Assembly: GCA_000531095.1 (NCBI GenBank)
Contig: HG799464.1
Span: 77,719-141,718, forward strand
Length of the DNA stretch: 64,000 nucleotides
Direction of reading: 5' to 3'
Source of the DNA: Gemmata massiliana
GTDB taxonomy: Bacteria > Planctomycetota > Planctomycetia > Gemmatales > Gemmataceae
Part shown: positions 17,796 through 25,519 of the stretch, piece after piece
How positions within the stretch are numbered: the stretch's first letter is position 1
How the letters are laid out: every line of letters begins with the position of its first letter
Notes under the pieces: generated by a model
What the model saw: only the letters and a program-made list of their open reading frames with translations
Database searches by the model: none
What the model was told of the DNA's origin: nothing
Position numbers and translations under genes: made by a program

Positions 17796-19049
17796 ATGCG
17801 GACTCGATTCTTCGCAGCGCCGGTTCTGGCCGCGCTGCTCACTGCACCGGGGCCGGCCGCGGACGCGCCGAAACCGGTGGTGCTGCCAAAGCTCGACCCG
17901 GAAAAGCTCAGCGACCCGAAAGAAGCTGCCGCCGCGGTCGAACTCGTTGAGAAACACTTTGCGGGTGCACCACAGCCCGAAGCGGTGCGGATGCTGGTCG
18001 CGATTCTTAAGGGGTCGCAGTTGAACGGCACCGACGGCTGGTTCGGTCCGTCCGAGTCGCGGTACACCTGGAAGTGGTTGGTCGAGTACAACCAACTCGA
18101 TCCGAAGGTGACCGCGGTGCCGCGCGAAAAGTTCCGCGGGTCGGCCGCGCTGTTTGACACCCTCGACCGTGACGGCGACGGGAAGATCACGCCCTCCGAC
18201 CTCGACTGGTCGGACCGCAGCCCTTACGTGCAACAGGCCAACATGCTCACGCGCATGTTCCGCCGGTTCGACATGTCCGGCGACGGGCGCCTCACGCGCG
18301 AGGAACTGGATGAGGTGTTCAAGCGGCTCGCGAACGGGAAGGACTACTTCACCGCCGACGATTTCCGCCGCGCGATGATCCCGCGGGGACCGGCCGGGTT
18401 CTCCCCGGGGGACGGCCCGACGGTCCCGGTACTGGTGAAGGGGCTGTACGCGGGCGAGATCGGGTCCATTCAGGAAGGTCCGAAGGTTGGCACCGCGGCG
18501 CCGGACTTCACGCTCAAGTCGGTGGACGGCAAGGAGACGGTGCAGCTCTCGAAGGAAACCGGTAAGCGCCCGGTCGTGCTGGTGTTCGGGAACTTCACCT
18601 GCGGGCCGTTCCGTGCCCTTTACCCGGACGTGGACGCGCTCTTCGAGCGGTACAAAGACAAGGCCACGTTCATCATGGTCTATGTGCGCGAAGCTCACCC
18701 GACGGACGGGTGGAAGATGGAATCGAACACCCGGTTCGGCGTCGCCGTGAAGCAGCCGACGACCACCGCGGAGCGGGCAGAAGTGTGCGCCCAGTTCCGT
18801 AAGAAGCTCAACCCGGGGCTGCCCGTGTTCGTGGACGAGATCAGCGACCCGGTCGGTAACGCCTATAGCGGGATGCCGGCGCGCCTCTACGTGATCGACG
18901 CGAAGGGGAAGGTCGCGTACAAGAGCGGGCGCGGGCCGTTCGGCTTCAAACCGGGTGAAATGGAACAGGCGCTCGTGATGAGCCTCACCGAATCCGCCCC
19001 TGTGAAGGCGCCGAAGGCCGACACGAAGGCCGAGGCCCCGAGTAAGTAA
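17796..19049 (+). CDS. exported EF-hand and iodothyronine-deiodinase-like protein
   Basis: A 417-residue exported protein; GGAGG at 17783-17787 sets the ATG at 17796. After a signal peptide (to about residue 22), two EF-hand loops are seen at D124-x-D126-x-D128 and D159-x-S-x-D163 with E170. Residues 230-395 are a thioredoxin-like fold that matches the deiodinase family: FGNFTCGPFRALYPDVD, with C269 where vertebrate enzymes have selenocysteine, then YVREAHPTDGW with H301. Bacterial members probably act as thiol peroxidases or reductases rather than on thyroid hormone. The C-terminus is Lys/Ala-rich. Confidence 0.85.
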   Translation: MRTRFFAAPVLAALLTAPGPAADAPKPVVLPKLDPEKLSDPKEAAAAVELVEKHFAGAPQPEAVRMLVAILKGSQLNGTDGWFGPSESRYTWKWLVEYNQLDPKVTAVPREKFRGSAALFDTLDRDGDGKITPSDLDWSDRSPYVQQANMLTRMFRRFDMSGDGRLTREELDEVFKRLANGKDYFTADDFRRAMIPRGPAGFSPGDGPTVPVLVKGLYAGEIGSIQEGPKVGTAAPDFTLKSVDGKETVQLSKETGKRPVVLVFGNFTCGPFRALYPDVDALFERYKDKATFIMVYVREAHPTDGWKMESNTRFGVAVKQPTTTAERAEVCAQFRKKLNPGLPVFVDEISDPVGNAYSGMPARLYVIDAKGKVAYKSGRGPFGFKPGEMEQALVMSLTESAPVKAPKADTKAEAPSK

Positions 19050-19238
19050 CGTTCGAGTGCGATATCGGCGCGGACCGGCCCGCACTCCCGCTCGCGGTGA
19101 GAATTTAAATCTGAACCGGCGCGACGCAGGTCACGTAAACGGTCTGAGTTGGGTACTGGCTCCGATCCCGGATCGGGTGAGGTCCGCGGTGTTCGCGGGC
19201 CGATCCGCCGGGAGAGCATATTCACCAGGAGATTGGCA

Positions 19239-19424
19239 ATGGCGAACGACGAAGTGCTCGCGAACCAACGAACGATTCTAGGGAACCAGCAGCAGATCCT
19301 GACCAACCAGGCGAAAATCGAGGCCAATCAAGCGGTGATCCTGGCCAATCAAGCGAAACTCGACAAGATGTTGGCGAACCAGGAAACGATCCTGGCGAAC
19401 CAGGAAAAGATCCTCAAGAAGTGA
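19239..19424 (+). CDS. heptad-repeat microprotein (61 aa)
   Basis: Nearly the whole protein is a tandem 7-residue repeat of the form x-x-NQ-x-x-I/L (for example LANQRTI, LTNQAKI, LANQETI). The DNA shows a matching 21-base periodicity. AGGAG sits nine bases before the ATG. The repeat predicts a parallel coiled coil with polar asparagines in the core, which usually sets oligomer number. Function unknown; it may be a small trimeric or tetrameric bundle. It stands alone, 82 bases before the ABC importer, with a hairpin between. Confidence 0.75.
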   Translation: MANDEVLANQRTILGNQQQILTNQAKIEANQAVILANQAKLDKMLANQETILANQEKILKK

Positions 19425-19433
19425 TTCCGCTCT

Positions 19434-19460
19434 CGCCCGCCGGAACCGTGCCGGCGGGCG
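19434..19460 (+). terminator. 10-bp GC hairpin after microprotein gene
   Basis: CGCCCGCCGG (19434-19443) pairs exactly with CCGGCGGGCG (19451-19460) across a 7-base loop, ten bases after the stop. No T run follows, so this is a likely but not canonical terminator. Confidence 0.45.
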
Positions 19461-19506
19461 GTATCATGGTACGAGAACTCAACGGCCGCCCACACGAGGC
19501 TTTCAG

Positions 19507-20667
19507 ATGACCAGTACGTCAGCGCGCCGCCGACCGCGCACCCGGTTCGTTGTCGCGGGGCTGTTCGGGGCGGTCGCTCTCGCTCTCCTTCCGGTCGGGT
19601 GCGGTAAGAGCGGCCAGACCGGTGACGACCCCGGGAAGATCAAGGTCGCGTACCTCGGGTTGACTTGCGAGGCGCCGATCTTCGTCGCCCAGGAAAAGGG
19701 GATGTTCGCCGAACAGGGCGTCGACGTCGAGGTCGTCCGGACGGACTGGGACGGGTTGCGCGAGGGACTCGCCAGCGGGCAGTTCCACGCGAACCACACG
19801 CTCGTGATGTACATCCTCAAGGGCGTCGAGAAGGGGAGCGACTTCAAGATCACCGCGGGCGTCCACACCGGCTGCTTGCGGGTCCAGGTGCCCCCGAATT
19901 CGCCGATCAAGAGCGTCGCGGAACTGAAGGGGAAGCGGATCGGGGTGCCGTCGAACATCGGCAGCCCGCCGGCCATGTTCGCCAGCCGCACCCTCGCGGC
20001 CGTCGGAATCGATCCCACGGTCGAAGCGAAGGAAGTCACCTGGGTCGCGATGGACCCGGTCCAACTCGGGGCGCGGCTCCAACAGGGCGAACTCGACGCG
20101 ATCGCCACGTCCGACCCGATCGGCACGATTCTGGAAGGGAACAAGGTCGTCCGGACCATCGCCGACCAAGCGAAGGACCAGCCCTACGCCGACGAATACT
20201 GTTGTGCGGTGGTGGTGAACGGGGATTTCTCGCGCAAGTACCCGGCGGCAGCAGCGAAGGTTACCAAGGCGATTCTGAAGGGCGCGAAGTGGGTGCAGGA
20301 GAACCCGAAGGCCGCGGCCGAACTGGGGGTCGAGAAGAAGTACATCACGGCCAAAGTGGATATTAACACCCAGGCGCTGATGCAACTGAAGTACGTCCCG
20401 GGCGTGGCGAAGGGCAAGCGGAGCGTTGAGCAGGCGGCCGAGGACATGAAGAAGGCCAAGCTGCTCAGTGCGTCCACGGACCCGGCGGCACTGGCGAAGC
20501 GGGCGTGGGCCGATCTCGACGGGGTTACCGACGAGTGGGTCACCGCCCAAGCCGTCGAGCGCATCGATGGCGCCCGCCCCGCGCGCCTCCGGCCCGATCT
20601 GTTCGCGGCTCTGTTCGATGGCGGCAAGGGAAACTGTCTCTGCTGCACCCGCTGCTGCATCGAGTGA
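19507..20667 (+). CDS. ABC importer substrate-binding lipoprotein with cysteine-rich tail
   Basis: A 386-residue NrtA/SsuA/TauA-type binding protein. It has a lipobox LLPVGC near residue 32, then the periplasmic-binding core (VAYLGLTCEAPIFVAQEKGMF, SVAELKGKRIGVP, TSDPIGTI). The last 12 residues are GNCLCCTRCCIE, five cysteines, which is not normal for this family and suggests a metal- or thiol-binding tail. First gene of a three-gene importer. The substrate (nitrate, sulfonate, taurine, or a pyrimidine or metal complex) cannot be assigned. Confidence 0.87.
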   Translation: MTSTSARRRPRTRFVVAGLFGAVALALLPVGCGKSGQTGDDPGKIKVAYLGLTCEAPIFVAQEKGMFAEQGVDVEVVRTDWDGLREGLASGQFHANHTLVMYILKGVEKGSDFKITAGVHTGCLRVQVPPNSPIKSVAELKGKRIGVPSNIGSPPAMFASRTLAAVGIDPTVEAKEVTWVAMDPVQLGARLQQGELDAIATSDPIGTILEGNKVVRTIADQAKDQPYADEYCCAVVVNGDFSRKYPAAAAKVTKAILKGAKWVQENPKAAAELGVEKKYITAKVDINTQALMQLKYVPGVAKGKRSVEQAAEDMKKAKLLSASTDPAALAKRAWADLDGVTDEWVTAQAVERIDGARPARLRPDLFAALFDGGKGNCLCCTRCCIE

Positions 20668-20703
20668 TCGGTCTCATCCTGCTTTTTGTGCGGAGATAGC
20701 TTG

Positions 20704-21747
20704 ATGGCCTCGAACCTCGCCGACCCCCAGGCGGGTGTTGCCGTGCCGGTTGTTCCCCGACCCGGCACCGGTACTATTAGCCCGACACTCCAGGTTCTTT
20801 CCCCGGTTCTCGTTGCTACCGCGGCGCTAGCGGTTCACCGGTTCCTTCCCGCCGAACAGCTCGCGCCACTCACGTGGTTGGATTCGCTACCGGCGTGGCG
20901 CCAGCCGTATCCCGTGGCTCTGGTCCTGGTCGCGCTCGCGGCCGTGCTCGTCGCGCTTGCGCAAGTCGCGGTCCCGGCGCTGCGGGGAGTGGTGCGCCAC
21001 AACGCGCCGCTCGTGGCCGGCGCGGTCGGCGGCGCGACCGTGTGGGAACTCGTAACGACGAAGCTGAACTGGCTCCATCAGCCGTTCTTTCCCGGCCCGA
21101 ACGAGGTGCTCGGGGGGATGATCGAGGACCGCACGATCCTGATCGAAAGCGCGTGGCACTCGCTCCAGTTGCTCCTCGCCGGCTACGCGGTCGGGGCCAC
21201 CGCGGGGCTGGTCACGGGCATCGCCGTGGGCTGGTTCCCGCGCGTGCGGTACTGGGCCATGCCCGCGCTCAAGTTCATCGGACCGATTCCCGCCACCGCG
21301 CTCATCCCGCTCGTGATGACCATCTGGAAGGACTCGTTCACCTGCGCGGTCGCGCTGATCGGGTTCGCGGTCTGGTTCCCGATGACCATCCTCACGTCGT
21401 CGGGCATCGCCAACGTGCGCCTGTCGTACCTCGACGTCGCGCGGACGCTCGGGGCCGGCCGGTTCTACCTGATCTTCCGCGTCGCGCTTCCCGCCGCGAT
21501 GCCGAACATCTTCATCGGCCTGTTCATGGGGCTGGGGGCCTCGTTCCTGACGCTCATCGTCGCCGAAACTGCCGGTGTCCCGGCCGGGCTGGGGTGGTAC
21601 CTGAGCTGGCAGAAGGGGTACATGGAGTACGCGAAGATGTACGGCGCGCTGGTTCTCAGCGCGGTGTTCTTCTCCACCCTGATGACGCTCCTGTTTCAAG
21701 CACGCGACCGGGTTCTGAAGTGGCAAAAGGGGGTCATCAAGTGGTGA
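20704..21747 (+). CDS. ABC importer permease
   Basis: A 347-residue permease of the SsuC/TauC/NrtB type. The N-terminal ~110 residues add two or three hydrophobic spans not found in the usual ~260-residue family members. The core has GPIPATALIPLVM, and the coupling loop DVARTLGAGRFYLIFRVALPAAMPNIFIG. It follows the binding-protein gene by 36 bases, and its stop overlaps the ATPase start (GTGA at 21744). Confidence 0.9.
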   Translation: MASNLADPQAGVAVPVVPRPGTGTISPTLQVLSPVLVATAALAVHRFLPAEQLAPLTWLDSLPAWRQPYPVALVLVALAAVLVALAQVAVPALRGVVRHNAPLVAGAVGGATVWELVTTKLNWLHQPFFPGPNEVLGGMIEDRTILIESAWHSLQLLLAGYAVGATAGLVTGIAVGWFPRVRYWAMPALKFIGPIPATALIPLVMTIWKDSFTCAVALIGFAVWFPMTILTSSGIANVRLSYLDVARTLGAGRFYLIFRVALPAAMPNIFIGLFMGLGASFLTLIVAETAGVPAGLGWYLSWQKGYMEYAKMYGALVLSAVFFSTLMTLLFQARDRVLKWQKGVIKW

Positions 21748-22550
21748 GTGACGCGGTCGGGGCGGGGGAGGGGGCGGCCCTCCGCGCTCGTGCGGTGGGT
21801 AAGACGTTCGCCACCACCGAGGGTGCCCGCGTGGTCGCGCTCGACCGGGTGGGGCTCGACGTCGGTGCCGGCGAACTGGTGTCGCTGGTCGGGCCGAGCG
21901 GGTGCGGGAAGTCCACGCTTCTGCGCCTGGTCGCGGGACTGGACCGGCCGACCGAGGGCGAATTGTGGGTCGGCTCGACATTGATTACCGGGCCGAGCGC
22001 CGAACGTGGCGTCGTGTTTCAGGATCCGAGCCTGTTCCCCTGGCTGACGATCCGGCGCAACATCGAGTCCGGTCTGGTGGCCCGCGGGGTGCTTCGCAGC
22101 AAGCGCCACGAGGTGGACGAGTACCTGCGCCTGGTCGGGCTGGAAGGGTTCGCGAACGCCTACCCGCACCAATTGTCTGGCGGGATGGCGCAACGGGCGG
22201 CGCTGGCCCGGGCACTGATTAATCATCCCCGGGTGCTGTTGCTCGACGAACCGCTCGGCGCGCTCGATCAGTTCACCCGGATGCGCATGCAGGACGAAAT
22301 TCTGCGGATGTGGCAGGCGCGCGGGACGACGATGCTCCTCGTGACCCACGACATCGACGAGGCCTTGTACCTCAGCGACCGGATCGCGGTCATGACCCCG
22401 CGCCCGGGGCGGATCGACCGCATTCTGGACGTCGACCTCCCGCGCCCGCGGCAGCGCAACGACCGCCGGTTCCTCGAACACCGCGCCCGGCTCCTCGAAC
22501 TGCTCCACCTCACCGGCGGAATCGAGGAACCGCTCATCCCGGGCGCGTAG
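21744..22550 (+). CDS. ABC importer ATP-binding protein
   Basis: A 268-residue ATPase of the SsuB/TauB type: Walker A GPSGCGKST, Q-loop VFQDPSLFPWLT, signature LSGGMAQRAALARAL, Walker B VLLLDEPLGALD and THDIDEA. The GTG at 21744 shares four bases with the permease stop; a GTG at 21741 is in frame and equally possible. It ends 15 bases from the convergent UnbU-like gene. Confidence 0.92.
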   Translation: MSDAVGAGEGAALRARAVGKTFATTEGARVVALDRVGLDVGAGELVSLVGPSGCGKSTLLRLVAGLDRPTEGELWVGSTLITGPSAERGVVFQDPSLFPWLTIRRNIESGLVARGVLRSKRHEVDEYLRLVGLEGFANAYPHQLSGGMAQRAALARALINHPRVLLLDEPLGALDQFTRMRMQDEILRMWQARGTTMLLVTHDIDEALYLSDRIAVMTPRPGRIDRILDVDLPRPRQRNDRRFLEHRARLLELLHLTGGIEEPLIPGA

Positions 22551-22565
22551 CTCTTTTTGCTGCGA

Positions 22566-23699
22566 TCACGTCTTCGTCAGGACCGCCGGCTCGCCAGCCG
22601 GCACCGGTTCGGGCGCTTCTTCCATCGGAAGTGCGGTCGCTCGTGTAGCGCGCCGCTTCCGGGCGCGGTCGGAGTAGATTTCCACCAGATTGGCCGCCGG
22701 GCCGACGAAGAACAGCGCGTGGTAGAGCGAGTGGACGTCCTTGAACACCAGCCGGCAGAACGTCTCGGCCGCGGCCACGACGATCACGAAGGCGATCTGG
22801 TTCCACCGCCCCCGAACGGTCGTCTTCGGGTCGGTAATCATGAAGAAGATGTAGAGCTGGAACATCGGGCTGGTGATCGGTGCGAGTTCCGCCTGCCACG
22901 GGTGCCCGGTGACCCCGCTCCGCAGGAACGCGAGCGGCACGAACGCGAGCACGAACGCGAACGGCATGTGGAACCGGCCGAGGTTGTACATGATGAGGCC
23001 GCCCAAGATCCAGATCGTGGCCACGGCCCACCCGTTGTTCCCGGCCTGCACGCTGAGACTGGCGACGTGCTCCGGTGCCAGGAACAGCATCGTCGTCATC
23101 CCGAAGTTCGTGGGGTTCCACAGGTGGCGGTTGTGCAGGCGCAGGACGTACTTCGAGGTGATCGAGATCAGCCCGCACATGATGAACGGCCACAGGAGCG
23201 ACGACTTCACCAGGATGCCGGCGCTGATGCCGGAGATGTACGCGCTCGCGAGGTTCGGCCACTTGCCCCACATGAACCGGCCGATGACCAGCTCGCACAG
23301 CACCGTGACGGTCATCGTTACGAACGTCGGTGAGTATTCCAGCACCATCCCGTTCGTCAGTGACACGAGCCACGGCGGGGCCGGGTGGTTCTCCAGGAGC
23401 CCGAACGAGGCGTCGCTCAGCGCGAGAATGGCCGTAATCAGAATCGGCGCGTGCAGACGCGGGTCGCGGGCCACGACCCGCCACCAGAGGGCGAGCAGCG
23501 AGACGAGCAGGAGCGTGATCGCGGCTACTCGGGTGGTCGCCGGGTCGACGGCTACCGCGCTTTGACCCAACAGTGCCCCGCGCGCGACGTAGAACACGCC
23601 GACCAGGGCCGCGGTCGCGGGGAGGCGCCACACTGTGCCGGACCAGGACTGATCCGACGCGCGCGGAAGGGGACCGATCGGGGCGGGAGAGGGGGTCAT
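22566..23699 (-). CDS. UnbU/RnfD-like multi-span membrane protein
   Basis: A 377-residue polytopic protein with about nine hydrophobic spans, related to the RnfD/NqrB fold and especially to the short UnbU type found with ASPIC/UnbV proteins in enediyne and other loci. Conserved-looking pieces are HLWNPTNFGM, GNNGWAVATIWILGG and FFMITDPKTT. I do not see a clear flavinylation motif of NqrB/RnfD. The ATG at 23699 overlaps the upstream UnbV gene stop as ATGA. It is the last gene of the six-gene operon and may move electrons or anchor the complex. Confidence 0.8.
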   Translation of the reverse strand: MTPSPAPIGPLPRASDQSWSGTVWRLPATAALVGVFYVARGALLGQSAVAVDPATTRVAAITLLLVSLLALWWRVVARDPRLHAPILITAILALSDASFGLLENHPAPPWLVSLTNGMVLEYSPTFVTMTVTVLCELVIGRFMWGKWPNLASAYISGISAGILVKSSLLWPFIMCGLISITSKYVLRLHNRHLWNPTNFGMTTMLFLAPEHVASLSVQAGNNGWAVATIWILGGLIMYNLGRFHMPFAFVLAFVPLAFLRSGVTGHPWQAELAPITSPMFQLYIFFMITDPKTTVRGRWNQIAFVIVVAAAETFCRLVFKDVHSLYHALFFVGPAANLVEIYSDRARKRRATRATALPMEEAPEPVPAGEPAVLTKT

Positions 23700-25519
23700 G
23701 GTCCAGATTCCTCGACGCGATGGGTAATGCCGGACTTCGGAGAATGAATCGTCTGGGTGCGGCCCGAGGGCCAGATGATGTCGGCTTTTTCGATCTTGGC
23801 GTCGGTCCCGAGGCCGAAGTGCAGGCGGAACATGTTCTGCGAGGCGTAGCCGTCGCCCGCGGTAATGACCTGAAGTTGTTCCTGGAGCGGCCCGGTACCC
23901 TGGCGCCACGACAATCTTACCTGGGCGCCAATCGCGCTCCGGTTGCTCCACCCTTTTTCGCGCCCCGGGCGGGCGCCGCCCGTGAGCGCGAACTGGACCC
24001 AGTCGCGACCGGGGGCGACGGTGTTCTTGTAAAGCAGGAGCGGACCGCTTTGGTTAGCGACGGCGACGTCCACGACCCCGCGGTTGAACAAGTCCCCCAG
24101 TGCAACGGCCCGGCCGTCGAACGTGTCCGTGACCCCGACCGCGGTGCCCACGTCCGTGAAACTGCCACCGCGATTGATCCACAAACACTTCTGTTGGTAC
24201 CCGCTGAGACTCTGATCCCCGATCGGGGGCCAGTACTGGGCCTCACGGATCAGCCCCTTCAGACCGCCCGCGATTTTGCCGTAATCGTACCAGTAGCTTT
24301 TCCCCTTCGCCGATGAGATGTAACCGTTGGTCAAGTACAGATCGAGCCGACCGTCGTTGTTCAGGTCGCCGAACTTGGCGCCCCAACTCCAGCCGCCCAG
24401 CTCGACGTTTAGCGACCCGGCTTGATTGAGGTAACGGGGGCGTCCGTTGGGTGTCTTCCCCGCCGGTACCCACAAGTTGTTACCCTGAACGAGATTCCCG
24501 GCCTCGGTGATGTTGGAGATGTAGACCGCGAGCTGGCCCTTGTTGAGCACGTCTCCCAGGCTCGCGTTCATCCCGCTCTTCGGGGACAACCCGATGCCCG
24601 TTTCCTCGCCGACTTCCTCGAACCGCTCCCCGCCCTTGTTGGCGAAGAACTCGGAGACGCCGTAGTCGTTCGCGAGCACGAGGTCCGGGTACCCCGTGCC
24701 GCACAAATCGGCCGCGACCACGCCGAGCGTCCAGCGGGTGCTCTTGATGCCGACCTTCTCCGTCACGTCCTCGAACGTGCCGTCACCGCGGTTGCGCAGC
24801 AGGTACTTCCGCCCACCGTTTTTGGCGTACTCGAACGATTCGGGCATCACCTTGGTCGTTTCCAGGTTCCACAAGTCGACGTTCTCGGGCCAGTACCCGG
24901 CGATGAACAGGTCCGGTAACCCGTCCCGGTCGTAATCGAGCCAGCACGCGGAGTTCGCGTTCACCCACCGCGGCAGCCCGGCCCGGTCGGTGACGCGCTC
25001 GAACCCCTTACCCTGCTTGTTGCGGAACAGTTCGGGCTTGCCCCACTTGTAGACGAACAGGTCCGGGTAGCCGTCGTTGTCCATGTCCGCCCAGATCGCG
25101 CCCATGCACGCGCCGGTACCGGCGCGGTTCAGATCGGCCACGCCCATCGCGCCGGCCACGTCCTCGAACGTTCCGTCGCCGCGGTTGCGGTACAGGTGGT
25201 TCGACTTCCCCTCCTTGCTGTTGACCACGTACAGATCGAGCAGATCGTCCCCGTCGAAATCGACGATCGAGACGCCCGCGCCCATTGCGGCGACGACGGG
25301 CATGATGTGGTTGAACTTCGGATCGAGGACCGGGGACTCGTGCTGGAAGTTGATCCCGCACTGTTTCGAGGACTCGGCCAGGTGGAAACCGTAGCGCTTG
25401 AGTGACTCGTCCGCTCCAAGGTTGTTCTCGGAGGCTCTGTCGGAGCGGTTCAGCACGACCACCAGCACCAGCATGCCGATGAACGCGACGGTCACGATAA
25501 ATTGCTTGATCGCGTTCAC
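23696..25519 (-). CDS. ASPIC/UnbV FG-GAP repeat protein (CRTAC1-like)
   Basis: A 607-residue protein with an N-terminal membrane anchor (residues 6-24), then FG-GAP/VCBS repeats with calcium-type loops such as DFDGDDLLDLYV, DMDNDGYPDLFV, DYDRDGLPDLFI and DLNNDGRLDLYL, so a seven-bladed propeller. The last ~110 residues are an ASPIC/UnbV domain (SAIGAQVRLSW, ITAGDGYASQN, FGLGTDAKIEKADIIWPSG). It is likely outside the cytoplasmic membrane. ATGA overlaps at both ends tie it to the neighbours. UnbV proteins occur in enediyne clusters and also widely elsewhere. Confidence 0.88.
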   Translation of the reverse strand: MNAIKQFIVTVAFIGMLVLVVVLNRSDRASENNLGADESLKRYGFHLAESSKQCGINFQHESPVLDPKFNHIMPVVAAMGAGVSIVDFDGDDLLDLYVVNSKEGKSNHLYRNRGDGTFEDVAGAMGVADLNRAGTGACMGAIWADMDNDGYPDLFVYKWGKPELFRNKQGKGFERVTDRAGLPRWVNANSACWLDYDRDGLPDLFIAGYWPENVDLWNLETTKVMPESFEYAKNGGRKYLLRNRGDGTFEDVTEKVGIKSTRWTLGVVAADLCGTGYPDLVLANDYGVSEFFANKGGERFEEVGEETGIGLSPKSGMNASLGDVLNKGQLAVYISNITEAGNLVQGNNLWVPAGKTPNGRPRYLNQAGSLNVELGGWSWGAKFGDLNNDGRLDLYLTNGYISSAKGKSYWYDYGKIAGGLKGLIREAQYWPPIGDQSLSGYQQKCLWINRGGSFTDVGTAVGVTDTFDGRAVALGDLFNRGVVDVAVANQSGPLLLYKNTVAPGRDWVQFALTGGARPGREKGWSNRSAIGAQVRLSWRQGTGPLQEQLQVITAGDGYASQNMFRLHFGLGTDAKIEKADIIWPSGRTQTIHSPKSGITHRVEESGP

